In this document: positions 16,013 through 23,928 of the stretch, piece by piece
How the letters are laid out: every line of letters begins with the position of its first letter
Position numbering within the stretch: position 1 is the stretch's first letter
From: CALFMR01 sp035550595
GTDB taxonomy: Bacteria; Acidobacteriota; Vicinamibacteria; Vicinamibacterales; SCN-69-37
DNA: 37,102 nucleotides
Reading direction: 5' to 3'
Assembly: GCA_035550595.1 (NCBI GenBank)
Contig: DASZOV010000034.1
Location: 1 to 37,102 of the forward strand
Notes under the pieces: model-generated
Told to the model about the DNA's origin: nothing
Seen by the model: the letters and a program-made list of their open reading frames with translations, nothing else
Databases searched by the model: none
Program-made: the position numbers and the translations under genes

Positions 16013-16401
16013 GCACGCCGACGTCGCTTCGCGTCCGCTACGCCGAGACCGATCAGATGGGCGTGGTCTATCACGCGAACTACTTCGTGTGGTTCGAGGT
16101 CGCGCGAACCGATCTCCTGCGCGCGCAAGGATGGACCTATCGCGAGATGGAACAGGCCGGCGTCTCGTTGCCGGTCATCGAGGCGCACTGCGAGTACCGG
16201 CGCCCGGCTCGGTACGACGATGAGGTGGACATCGCGGCGACGGCACGGGTCGCGTCGCCGGCGCGGATGGAATTCAGTTACGAGATCACGGTCAAGGGCC
16301 AGACGGGCGCCATTGCGACCGGCCGGACGTCGCACGCCGCCGTCGGCCGCGACGGGCGTCCGTGCCGGCTGCCCGATCGCATCCTGGAGGCATTTGCATG
16401 A
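16009..16401 (+). CDS. Hotdog-fold acyl-CoA thioesterase (YbgC/FadM family)
   Basis: 130 aa. The 4HBT signature RYAETDQMGVVYHANYFVWFE is at residues 10-30, with the catalytic Asp15 and the YHANY loop. A later strand GRTSHAAVGRDGRPCRLPD completes the hotdog fold. The family hydrolyses short- or medium-chain acyl-CoA; YbgC is linked to the Tol-Pal envelope system in proteobacteria, but no tol genes are here. The start overlaps the rpe stop (ATGA) and the stop overlaps the epimerase start (ATGA). Exact substrate is unknown. Confidence 0.9.
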   Translation: MSTPTSLRVRYAETDQMGVVYHANYFVWFEVARTDLLRAQGWTYREMEQAGVSLPVIEAHCEYRRPARYDDEVDIAATARVASPARMEFSYEITVKGQTGAIATGRTSHAAVGRDGRPCRLPDRILEAFA

Positions 16402-17351
16402 AAGCGGTGGTGACCGGCGCGGCCGGATTCATCGGCTCGACGCTCGGGGCAGCCCTGCTCGCACGCGGCGCGTCGGTCGTGGGGATCGACTCGTTCACCG
16501 ACTACTACGCGCGCGACGTCAAGGAACGCAACCTCGAACCGCTCCGCACGAATGCGGCGTTCCGGTTCCTCGAGACGACGATCCAGGATGCGCCGCTGAC
16601 CGAGCTCTTGACGGATGCGACGCACGTGTTCCATCTCGCCGGCCAAGCGGGCGTGCGCGGCAGTTGGGGCGACCAGTTCCGGACGTACATCGCCAACAAC
16701 GTCGACGCCACGCAGCGCCTGCTCGAAGCGTCGGTCGGCCGTCCGCTCACGCGGTTCGTCTACGCGTCCAGTTCGTCGGTGTACGGCGACCGCGCGGCGA
16801 TTCCGATGCGCGAGGACGCCTTCATCCAGCCGGTCTCCCCGTACGGCGTGACGAAGCTCGCGGCCGAGCACCTCTGCGTGCTGTATCAGGCGAACTTCGG
16901 CGTGCCGACCGTGTCGCTGCGCTATTTCACGGTCTACGGCCCGCACCAGCGGCCCGACATGGCCTTTCACCGCTTCATCCGCGCGGCGCTCACCGATCAG
17001 CCGATCACGCTCTTCGGCGACGGTGAACAGACCCGCGATTTCACCTACGTCGACGACATCGTTGCCGCGACCATGGCGGCAGGCGACCGCGGGCGGCCCG
17101 GCGGCGTCTATAACATCGGCGGCGGCAGCCGCGTGACCGTCAATGAGGTGCTCCAGAGTATCGGCCGAATCACCGGCCGGCGGCTCGACATCCGCCGCCA
17201 GCCGGCCGAAAAGGGCGACATGCGGGATACGTTCGCCGACACGTCGCTCGCCCGCGCCGAACTGGGGTTCCACCCCGCGCACTCGCTCGAAGATGGACTC
17301 GCTGCCGAGTGCGACTGGCTCCGGCCTCTCGTCGGCCACACTGCCCGCTGA
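16398..17351 (+). CDS. NAD-dependent sugar-nucleotide epimerase/dehydratase (SDR, GalE-like)
   Basis: 317 aa from the ATG at 16398, preceded by GGAGG with a 7-base spacer. Extended SDR fold: NAD-binding GAAGFIG (7-13), catalytic Ser in ASSSSVYG (about 123-130) and Y149-x3-K153 (YGVTK). LRYFTVYGPHQRPDMA, GDGEQTRDFTYVDDI and YNIGGG follow. The RPDMA/DYY pattern (SFTDYYARDVK near residues 32-42) is most like UDP-glucuronate or UDP-glucose 4-epimerases. It probably makes a sugar precursor for envelope polysaccharide. ATGA overlap with the thioesterase gene. Confidence 0.9.
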   Translation: MKAVVTGAAGFIGSTLGAALLARGASVVGIDSFTDYYARDVKERNLEPLRTNAAFRFLETTIQDAPLTELLTDATHVFHLAGQAGVRGSWGDQFRTYIANNVDATQRLLEASVGRPLTRFVYASSSSVYGDRAAIPMREDAFIQPVSPYGVTKLAAEHLCVLYQANFGVPTVSLRYFTVYGPHQRPDMAFHRFIRAALTDQPITLFGDGEQTRDFTYVDDIVAATMAAGDRGRPGGVYNIGGGSRVTVNEVLQSIGRITGRRLDIRRQPAEKGDMRDTFADTSLARAELGFHPAHSLEDGLAAECDWLRPLVGHTAR

Positions 17352-17375
17352 TCCCTGGACCGATACCCACGTGCG

Positions 17376-18173
17376 ATGACTCTTCGCTCTGCTTCTTCCA
17401 TCCGATCGCTGGTTCGTCTCGGCTTCACCTTGGGCCTCATCGCGGCGCTGGCCGCGTGCGCCTCGAAGCAACTGCGCCTGCCCGCCCCCGGCGAGCAGAA
17501 CGCCGACAAGTTCCTCTTCGACCGGGGCACCGAGTCGCTCACGGCCCATCACTGGCTCGACGCGCGCGAGTATTTCCGGCGGCTCGTCGACACGTTTCCG
17601 CAGAGCCCATACCGGCAGGACGCCAAGCTCGGCATCGGGGACTCGTACCTCGGCGAGAACCGCGTCGACTCCGACATCCTCGCCGCCAACGAGTTCCGTG
17701 AGTTCCTGACGTTCTTCCCGCTCAACGCGCGCGCCGACTACGCGCAGTACAAGCTGGCCCTCGCGCAAGTCCGGCAGATGCTGGCGCCGCAGCGCGACCA
17801 GACCGCGACGCATGACGCCTTGCGCGAGCTCGACACGTTCGTGAAGAACTACCCGACGAGCCAGCTCCTGCCCGAGGTCCTCAAGCTCCAGCGCGAGGCC
17901 AAGGACCGGCTGTCGGAATCCGAGTTCCGCATCGGCCTCCAGTACTTCCGTGCGAAGTTCTATCCGGGCGCGATCCCCCGCTTCAAAGGCATCGTCGAGA
18001 CCGACCCGATGTACACGCACCGCGACGAGGTGTACTACTACCTCGCCGAGTCGTACTACCTCAGCAAGCAGACCGCGGAGGCGATCCCGTATTACGACCG
18101 GATCGTCGAAGAGTTCGCGGTGAGCGAGTACCTGGAAAAAGCGAAAACCCGGCTCGCCGAGCTCAAGCACTGA
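17376..18173 (+). CDS. bamD: Outer membrane assembly lipoprotein BamD
   Basis: 265 aa. A lipoprotein signal ends in the lipobox LAAC with Cys28. The rest is five TPR-like helix pairs: ESLTAHHWLDAREYFRRLVDTFPQSPY, GDSYLGENRVDSDILAANEFREFLTFFP, LDTFVKNYPTSQLLPEV, LQYFRAKFYPGAIPRFKGIVE and YYLAESYYLSKQTAEAIPYYDRIVEEF. This is the BamD/YfiO organisation. BamD helps fold beta-barrel proteins into the outer membrane, so the organism is a diderm. The gene starts 24 bases after the epimerase, and its last 11 bases overlap the convergent pgsA gene. Confidence 0.92.
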   Translation: MTLRSASSIRSLVRLGFTLGLIAALAACASKQLRLPAPGEQNADKFLFDRGTESLTAHHWLDAREYFRRLVDTFPQSPYRQDAKLGIGDSYLGENRVDSDILAANEFREFLTFFPLNARADYAQYKLALAQVRQMLAPQRDQTATHDALRELDTFVKNYPTSQLLPEVLKLQREAKDRLSESEFRIGLQYFRAKFYPGAIPRFKGIVETDPMYTHRDEVYYYLAESYYLSKQTAEAIPYYDRIVEEFAVSEYLEKAKTRLAELKH

Positions 18174-18801
18174 TCCGGCTGCCGGGCCGGACGTCTTCGG
18201 CGTTGGCCGGCGGGCGGGCGGACGAGCGTGGCGCGGGTGAGGGCGTGCGGCTCCCGGACAGCGCATTGAACCGGCGCGAGTAGTCCACGGCCGAAACGAG
18301 CGCCATGATCGTGGCGACCCACAACGCCGCATAGCCGAGCACCGGCAGTTCTGGCACCTGCCGCGGTCCGAGCAGGAGCAGCACGGCGGCAATCTGCGCC
18401 GTCATCTTCACTTTCCCGAGCGACGACGCCGGCAGGCTCTGCCCGCGCGCATGGACGACGCTGCGGAGCACGGTGACCGACAGTTCGCGGCCGAGAATCA
18501 CGGCCACCATCCACGCCGGCGCCAGTCCGAGCTGGACGAGCGAGATGAGCGCCGCGGTCACGAGCAGCTTGTCGGCGAGCGGATCCATCCACTGCCCGAG
18601 TCCGGTCACCTGCCCGCGCCGACGCGCGATGTAGCCGTCGAGCCAGTCGGTCAGCGAGGCCACCGCAAAGATCGTCGCGCCGAGCATCTCGTTGCTCACG
18701 CCGAGCAGCGTGCGCCCGTCGAATTGCGACGTGAGGAGCACGACGACCAGCAGCGGGACGAGGAAGATTCTTCCGAGCGTGAGCGCGTTGGGCAGGTTCA
18801 C
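18163..18801 (-). CDS. pgsA: CDP-diacylglycerol--glycerol-3-phosphate 3-phosphatidyltransferase
   Basis: 212 aa from a GTG at 18801 (NLPNALTLGRIFLVPLL is the family start). The CDP-alcohol phosphotransferase motif is complete: D52-x2-D55-G56-x2-A59-R60-x8-G69-x3-D73-x3-D77. Several hydrophobic helices follow. It makes phosphatidylglycerophosphate, the committed step to phosphatidylglycerol and cardiolipin, at the inner membrane. The C-terminal 35 residues are polar and low in complexity. The start codon lies in the loop of an 8-bp hairpin (18791-18813). Confidence 0.95.
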   Translation of the reverse strand: MNLPNALTLGRIFLVPLLVVVLLTSQFDGRTLLGVSNEMLGATIFAVASLTDWLDGYIARRRGQVTGLGQWMDPLADKLLVTAALISLVQLGLAPAWMVAVILGRELSVTVLRSVVHARGQSLPASSLGKVKMTAQIAAVLLLLGPRQVPELPVLGYAALWVATIMALVSAVDYSRRFNALSGSRTPSPAPRSSARPPANAEDVRPGSRISA

Positions 18802-18813
18802 GGAAAACCTGCC
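18791..18813 (-). promoter_or_regulatory. Hairpin enclosing the pgsA start codon
   Basis: In the pgsA mRNA, GGCAGGTT and AACCTGCC form an exact 8-bp stem around a 7-base loop TTCCGTG whose last three bases are the GTG start. It could reduce translation initiation, or be chance. No metabolite-sensing fold is visible. Confidence 0.35.
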
Positions 18814-18833
18814 CCTATCTTATGGTCAAAGGC

Positions 18834-18861
18834 GGGATCAGGGGGAAAGGGATCAGGGGGA
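18834..18861 (+). repeat. Tandem GGGATCAGGGGGA repeat
   Basis: Two exact 13-base copies at a 15-base period, in the 255-base gap between pgsA and the pyrophosphorylase gene. Apart from the dispersed repeat next to it (18926-18980), this gap contains no gene I can support. The tandem looks like debris of a dispersed intergenic element. Confidence 0.55.
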
Positions 18862-18925
18862 CAGGAGCGAAAGAAGATGACGCCGCGAGCCCCCGAGCGT
18901 GAGCGAGGGTGGCGAAGCGATTAAA

Positions 18926-18980
18926 AGAAGTCCGCGACGGAGGAGCGGCGCTGAGCGGGCGAGCGGGGGTTGGGCCCCGC
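18926..18980 (+). repeat. Dispersed intergenic hairpin repeat, copy 1
   Basis: Begins AGAAGTCCGCGACGGAGGAG, continues GCGGCGCTGAGCGGGCGA and ends in the hairpin GCGGGG / CCCCGC. The same sequence with small changes occurs at 31520-31587 in the same orientation. Two base pairs of the hairpin differ in both arms in a compensating way. It lies 76 bases before the pyrophosphorylase gene. Confidence 0.75.
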
Positions 18981-19056
18981 GAGCAGGCAAGAGAAGATGG
19001 CCCCAACGCATTGCGAAGAAGATGACGGTCCCCTTGCGATAGCATGTCTGGCTGTC

Positions 19057-20115
19057 ATGAAGGCCATTCTGCTCGCTGGCGGTCAGGGCACGCGCCTCCG
19101 CCCGCTGACGCTCCAGACGCCCAAACCCGTCGTGCCGATCTTCGATCGGCCGTTCCTGCAGTATCAGATCGATCGGCTACGCGCACTGCCCGAGGTCGAT
19201 GAGGTCGTGCTGAGCCTCAACTACCAGCCCGAGCGCATCGAGGCCGTCTTCGGCGACGGCTCGGCCTCCGGTGTCCGGCTGCGGTACGTCGTCGAGCCTC
19301 GGCCGCTCGGGACGGGCGGCGCGATCAAGTTCGCCGCCGGCGACACGCGCGGCGAGCCGATCCTCGTCTTCAACGGCGACGTGTTCACGTCGGTCGATCT
19401 CGCGGCGCTCCTCCAGTTGCACCGCGAGCGGCAGGCGCGCGCGACGATCGTGCTCACGCCGGTCGAGAATCCAGCCGCCTACGGCCTGGTCGAGACCGAG
19501 CCTGACGGCCGCGTCCGCGCGTTCGTCGAAAAGCCCTCGCCCGACGCGATTCGCTGCAACACGATCAACGCCGGCATCTACGTGCTCGAGCCGGAGACGC
19601 TCGACCGCATCCCGGCCGACACCGTCTTCTCAATCGAGCGCGGCTACTTCCCGTCGCTCATCACTGACCGCGAGCCGTTCGTCGCGCACGTGTCGGATGG
19701 GTACTGGATCGACATCGGCACGCCGGCCAAGTACCGGCAAGCGCACGCCGACATCATGGACGGACGTTTCGTCGCGGCCCCCTTCGCCGGCCGCGCCGGT
19801 CAGTCGGTCATCGCGGCCGACGCGACCATCGACCCGACGGCCACGGTCGAGGCGCCGTGTTTCATTGGTGCAGGCGCGCGGATCGCGGCCGGCGCGCGCA
19901 TCGGAGCGTACAGTGTCATCGGCGCGGGCTGCCGAATCGGCGAGCGGGCCGAGATCGATGGCGCCATCCTCTGGCCCGGCACCACGGTCGGCGCCGACGC
20001 CCGAATTGGCGCGAGCCTCGCGGGCCACGACTGCCGCTTCGACGCGGCGGTCGAGGTCGGCGTCGATCGCGTGTTCGGCGACGGCTCGATCGTGACAGAG
20101 TATTCGCGAGCCTGA
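19057..20115 (+). CDS. Nucleotidyltransferase, probable mannose-1-phosphate guanylyltransferase
   Basis: 352 aa from the ATG at 19057; upstream in-frame codons lie in repeat sequence. MKAILLAGGQGTRLRPLT is the nucleotide-binding signature. PKPVVPIFDRPFLQYQI, EPRPLGTGGAIK, LVFNGDVF (metal-binding Asp), FVEKPSPD and WIDIGTPAKYRQA follow, as in GDP-mannose or glucose-1-phosphate nucleotidyltransferases. Residues about 255-352 form hexapeptide repeats (left-handed beta helix: IDPTATVEAPCFIGAGARI and so on). The adjacent phosphomannomutase gene 24 bases on supports mannose-1-phosphate as substrate. The product would feed glycan or lipopolysaccharide synthesis. Confidence 0.88.
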   Translation: MKAILLAGGQGTRLRPLTLQTPKPVVPIFDRPFLQYQIDRLRALPEVDEVVLSLNYQPERIEAVFGDGSASGVRLRYVVEPRPLGTGGAIKFAAGDTRGEPILVFNGDVFTSVDLAALLQLHRERQARATIVLTPVENPAAYGLVETEPDGRVRAFVEKPSPDAIRCNTINAGIYVLEPETLDRIPADTVFSIERGYFPSLITDREPFVAHVSDGYWIDIGTPAKYRQAHADIMDGRFVAAPFAGRAGQSVIAADATIDPTATVEAPCFIGAGARIAAGARIGAYSVIGAGCRIGERAEIDGAILWPGTTVGADARIGASLAGHDCRFDAAVEVGVDRVFGDGSIVTEYSRA

Positions 20116-20139
20116 CGCGGGCCCGACGACGGAGATCAC

Positions 20140-21498
20140 ATGAGCGGCATTCCTCCCGGCATCTTCAAGGCGTACGACATCCGCGGCCTCTACCCGGACG
20201 AGATCACCGAAGACGGCGCGCGCGCGATCGGCCGCGCGTTTGTCGCCTACCTGAACGCCCAGCGCATCGCGGTCTCGCGCGACATGCGGACGTCGTCGCC
20301 GTCACTTGCGGCGGCGTTCATCGAAGGCGCGCGCGCCCAGGGCGCGACGGTCGTCGACTACGGCATGTGCGCGACCGACATGCTCTACTTCGGCGTCGCG
20401 CGCGATCGGCTCGACGGCGGCGCGCAGATCACGGCGTCGCACAATCCGGGCCGCTACAACGGCATCAAGATGGTGCGCAAAGACGCGCTGCCGCTCTCGG
20501 GCGACGCGGGGATCGGCGAGATTCGCGACATGGTCACGACCGGCCGCATCCCCGAGCCGACGCGGCCGCCCGGCGGCCTCGAGTCGTCGTCCATTCTCGA
20601 TGCGTACGTCGAGCGCGTGCTCGGCTTCGTCGACACGTCCGCCATCAAGCCGTTCCACGTCGTCCTCGACGCCGGCAGCGGCATGGCGGGACTCGTCGCG
20701 CCGAAACTCTTCGATCGGCTTCCCTGTCGGACGACGAAGCTGTGCTTCGAGATCGATGGGACGTTCCCGAATCACGAAGCCAATCCGCTGCTCGAGGAGA
20801 ACCGCCGCGACATCGTCGAGCGGGTCGTCGCCGAAAAGGCAGACGTTGGAATTGCGTGGGACGGCGACGCGGACCGCTGCTTCTTCATCGACGGCACGGG
20901 CGCGTTCGTCGCCGGCGACTTCATCACTGCCCTGCTCGCGGAGGCCGCGCTCAGCAAGACGGCCGGACAGAAGATCATCTACGACCTGCGCGCGAGCCGT
21001 GCCGTCAAGGACACGGTCGAGTCGCACGGCGGGACGGCGCTCATGAATCGCGTGGGCCACGCGTTCATCAAGCGGCGGATGCGTGAAGAGCACGCGCTCT
21101 TCGCCGGCGAGGTCACCGGCCACTACTACTTCCGCGACTTCTACTACGCCGACAACGGCTTCATCCCGGCGCTGCTCATCCTCGAACTGATGTCGAAGAA
21201 GGATCGCACGCTGCACGAGCTGCTCGAGCCGTTCCGCGAGCGCTACTTCATCTCGGGCGAGATCAACACGCCGATGAGCGACATGGCCAAGGCGAGCGCG
21301 CGCGTCAAGGAGCTGGCCGAACGGTATCGCGACGGCCATACGTACTTCCTCGACGGCTTCTCGGTCGAGTACCCCGACTGGCACTTCAACGTGCGCGAGT
21401 CGAACACCGAACCGATCCTGCGCTTGAATCTCGAGGCCAAGACGCGCGAGATGATGGAAGCGAAGCGCGACGAAGTGCTGGCGATCATCCGCGCGTGA
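20140..21498 (+). CDS. Phosphomannomutase/phosphoglucomutase
   Basis: 452 aa alpha-D-phosphohexomutase. Marks: IFKAYDIRGLYPDEI at the N-terminus, the phosphoserine loop TASHNPGRYNGIK (Ser100), the metal-binding loop DGDADR (241-246), the sugar-binding GEVTGHYYF region and the phosphate-binding RESNTEPILRLNLEA at the C-terminus. It interconverts hexose-6- and hexose-1-phosphates. With the preceding pyrophosphorylase it would turn mannose-6-phosphate into GDP-mannose. The pair is probably one transcript. Confidence 0.95.
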   Translation: MSGIPPGIFKAYDIRGLYPDEITEDGARAIGRAFVAYLNAQRIAVSRDMRTSSPSLAAAFIEGARAQGATVVDYGMCATDMLYFGVARDRLDGGAQITASHNPGRYNGIKMVRKDALPLSGDAGIGEIRDMVTTGRIPEPTRPPGGLESSSILDAYVERVLGFVDTSAIKPFHVVLDAGSGMAGLVAPKLFDRLPCRTTKLCFEIDGTFPNHEANPLLEENRRDIVERVVAEKADVGIAWDGDADRCFFIDGTGAFVAGDFITALLAEAALSKTAGQKIIYDLRASRAVKDTVESHGGTALMNRVGHAFIKRRMREEHALFAGEVTGHYYFRDFYYADNGFIPALLILELMSKKDRTLHELLEPFRERYFISGEINTPMSDMAKASARVKELAERYRDGHTYFLDGFSVEYPDWHFNVRESNTEPILRLNLEAKTREMMEAKRDEVLAIIRA

Positions 21499-21550
21499 GG
21501 GATCACGGCCGTGCGTCGCGCCGCGCGCGGCCTGATATGATGCGGAACGT

Positions 21551-21624
21551 GCGGGCTTAGCATAGTGGTAATGCTCTGGCTTCCCAAGCCAGCTAGACGG
21601 GTTCGATTCCCGTAGCCCGCTCCA
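21551..21624 (+). tRNA. tRNA-Gly (anticodon CCC), CCA encoded
   Basis: Acceptor stem GCGGGCT pairs with AGCCCGC (21614-21620). D stem GCAT/ATGC; anticodon stem CTGGC/GCCAG around loop TTCCCAA with anticodon CCC at 21583-21585; T arm CGGGT-TCGATTC-CCG. The discriminator is T at 21621 and CCA is encoded at 21622-21624. It reads GGG codons. Confidence 0.97.
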
Positions 21625-21697
21625 GACTTCGTTCACGCGCGAACGGTCTGTCGTTCATCCTTCCGCGCCTCGAGCCTGGCCCACCCCTCCGCGCGAC

Positions 21698-23443
21698 CTA
21701 GTTCATGTCCTTGACGATCCGGAAGCCCGTGTCGAAGGCATCGCCCGGGCCGCCGGCATGCACGGCTGCCGCGACGTTGGCGAAGTGCGACATGTAACTA
21801 CCGCCCTTGAGCACGTGGGTCTTGCCGGTTTTCGGCGGAACAGGGTCGGGCTGAACCTTCTCGTTGTAGACGTCCTGCACCCACTCCCAGACATTGCCGA
21901 GCATGTCATAGAGTCCCCAGGCGTTCGGCAGCTTGGTGCCCACCATGCTGGTGGGGCCGCTGAACACCGACATCACCGCGGTCGGATCGATCTCACCCTC
22001 GCCGACTGTCGATGGCGCGCGGAACTGGCCAGCGCGCGCGGCCCACTCCCATTCGAACTCGGTCGGCAGGCGATAGGCGGTGGTGTGCTCCCGAGCGTTC
22101 AGCTTTTTCACGAAGGCCTGGGCGTCTTCCCAGGAGACATTCTCGACGGGGTGGCGATCGGCGTCGTCAGCCACCTTGGAGCCTTTGAAGATGGATGGGT
22201 TGGCGCCCATCACCTTTTTCCATTCGCCCTGGGTGACCTCGTAGCGCCCCATCAGATAGGGCTTGCCGATCGTCACCTTGAAACCGAGGCTGGTGTCTTC
22301 CCGCAGTAGCTTGTCGGCGATCTCGTATTGCTCCGGCCTCCAGCCGAACGTGCCCGCCGTGCTGCAGGGAACTCGGGGCGGGCGCTGAGCCAGGGGCGCG
22401 GGGGCGGGCGGCACGGTTCCAGCCGGCACAGGGAGGATTTCGCAGGGATCATAGGCCCCCTCGATCATCGTCCCGGCCGGGATCTTCATGAAGTCCATGC
22501 CGACGGAGTTGGTGTAGTCGGCCGGCCCCGGCGGCGATGGCGGCGTGACCGGGGCTGGAGGCACGGGTCGGTGACGGCCGGCGCCGCCACGACGGCCAGC
22601 GGCCGCATCGGGCGCATCGGGCGCGGCAGCCGGAACAGTGGCCGGGCCAGCGGTGTCCGGGAGCTCCTTGATCGCCATGTTGCGAAAGCCGAGCGGCACG
22701 CCCGGCGTGTTGTAGGACAGCGACACCACCTTGGTCGACGGCATGACGGTGGTGAGGAAGTGGTACTGCAGGCCGATGAAGCCGCTGGTCAGACCGGCCG
22801 GCATGTAGTTGGCGGAATACTGGATATCCCAGATCTTCACGCCATTGACCCAGAGCGTGTAGTGCGGCGCATCGCCTTCGACGCGAACGCGGAAGGAGTT
22901 CCATTCACCCTGCTTCCACACCTGAGCGATGGGCGTTCCCCGCACGACCGTGCGCGCGGGGACGCGCGCAAGAGATTCCGTCAGCAATTCGCCATTCCCC
23001 GCGTGCGCGTCGAGTTCCACCTGGAGCCCCGCGCCCTCTTCGGTCGCCCGCAGGAAGATGCCGCTGTTGTAACCGGGGCGCAGGTCCGTTTCGACGTAGA
23101 ACTCGAAGTTCTTGTACTTCTTGTTCGTCATCAGCAGGCCGCCCTGGCCGAAGGGCTTCTGCGCCAGATAAAGCGCGCCATCCTTCACCGTGACCGAGGG
23201 CGTCTTGCCATGATGGCTCGTTCGGCTCGGATGCCAGCCCGAAATGTCCTTGCCGTTGAAGATTCGAGTGAAGCCTTCGGGGATCGAGCCGGCCCCCGGG
23301 GTGGTCGCCGGCACGGGGACATACTGCACCGGCTGCACCGGTCGCCTCTGCGTCGCCGCTCCAACGGCCATCTGGCCGGGAACAAGGACGGTGAGCGCGA
23401 CGACGCCCGCCAGCGCGCATGTTGTCCGCGAGACTTTCATCAT
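21698..23443 (-). CDS. Exported DUF1080 (3-keto-disaccharide hydrolase-like) and SUMF1-domain fusion
   Basis: 581 aa with a signal peptide (about 1-29). Residues 55-262 are a DUF1080/concanavalin-like domain: GFTRIFNGKDISGWHPSR, GLLMTNKKYKNFEFYVETDLRPGYNSGIFLRA and a GEWNSFRVRVEG strand. A Pro/Ala-rich linker (about 263-310) leads to a formylglycine-generating-enzyme-like (SUMF1) domain at about 311-581: MKIPAGTMIEG, YLMGRYEVTQGEWKKVMG, HPVENVSWEDAQAFVKKLN, YRLPTEFEWEWAARAG, GLYDMLGNVWEWVQDVY, LKGGSY and TGFRIVKD. The catalytic Cys pair of true FGE in the HVLKGGSY-TGFRIV segment is absent, so this is more likely a binding or lectin-like SUMF1 domain. Neighbour genes do not reveal the substrate. 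Confidence 0.88.
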   Translation of the reverse strand: MMKVSRTTCALAGVVALTVLVPGQMAVGAATQRRPVQPVQYVPVPATTPGAGSIPEGFTRIFNGKDISGWHPSRTSHHGKTPSVTVKDGALYLAQKPFGQGGLLMTNKKYKNFEFYVETDLRPGYNSGIFLRATEEGAGLQVELDAHAGNGELLTESLARVPARTVVRGTPIAQVWKQGEWNSFRVRVEGDAPHYTLWVNGVKIWDIQYSANYMPAGLTSGFIGLQYHFLTTVMPSTKVVSLSYNTPGVPLGFRNMAIKELPDTAGPATVPAAAPDAPDAAAGRRGGAGRHRPVPPAPVTPPSPPGPADYTNSVGMDFMKIPAGTMIEGAYDPCEILPVPAGTVPPAPAPLAQRPPRVPCSTAGTFGWRPEQYEIADKLLREDTSLGFKVTIGKPYLMGRYEVTQGEWKKVMGANPSIFKGSKVADDADRHPVENVSWEDAQAFVKKLNAREHTTAYRLPTEFEWEWAARAGQFRAPSTVGEGEIDPTAVMSVFSGPTSMVGTKLPNAWGLYDMLGNVWEWVQDVYNEKVQPDPVPPKTGKTHVLKGGSYMSHFANVAAAVHAGGPGDAFDTGFRIVKDMN

Positions 23444-23541
23444 CAGCCTCCCCGCCCGAGATCGACGGCACAGCGCAGATTAGTCGCGTCGATCGCACGC
23501 CGCAAGCGCGGGTGCACCAGTCGTTACCCGGCCGTCGCCGA

Positions 23542-23928
23542 TCAGAGTCGAAACAGGCTGTAGGCCAGAAGCATCAGCACGGCGCCCGTGAGCGCCACGT
23601 ACAGACGGTCACGCGCCCAGAGGAAGCCGATCGCCGACGCCACGACGCGCGCGATGGGCGTCGCGATGAGCATCAGCAGGCCCAGTTGCACGATCGCGCG
23701 GCTCTCCAGACGCCGCACGCCGCCCACGATGCCCGTGACCGAGCGCAGATCCGCCGGCTCGCCGTGAAAGACCCGATCGCCGAGTCGCGCCGATCCGTGC
23801 CGCGCGAGATAGATGGCCGCGCCCGTGAGGATGACGACGGCCGACACCGCCACGCCTGCGCGCAGCACGTGCGAGAGCCAGGTATTCAGGCGCGTAGCGC
23901 CGCCGCGTGTCTCGCGGTCCACGATCAC
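23542..23928 (-). CDS. DUF1634-family membrane protein
   Basis: 128 aa from a GTG at 23928 that overlaps the TauE stop (GTGA). Three hydrophobic segments (AGVAVSAVVILTGAAIYLA, AIVQLGLLMLIATPIARVVASAIGFL and LYVALTGAVLMLLAYSLF) with the conserved middle LRSVTGIVGGVRRLESRAIVQLGLLMLIATP match the DUF1634 pattern. DUF1634 genes are repeatedly found behind TauE/SafE exporters, as here, so an accessory role in that transport is likely. Biochemical function is unknown. Confidence 0.85.
   Translation of the reverse strand: MIVDRETRGGATRLNTWLSHVLRAGVAVSAVVILTGAAIYLARHGSARLGDRVFHGEPADLRSVTGIVGGVRRLESRAIVQLGLLMLIATPIARVVASAIGFLWARDRLYVALTGAVLMLLAYSLFRL

Noticed and set aside
16278..18392. 704-codon minus-strand frame opposite the epimerase and bamD
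   Set aside because: Covers three confident genes on the other strand and shows no recognisable domain.
22328..23563. 411-codon plus-strand frame opposite the SUMF1 fusion gene
   Set aside because: Gly/Arg/His-rich shadow with no domain; the minus-strand gene is clear.
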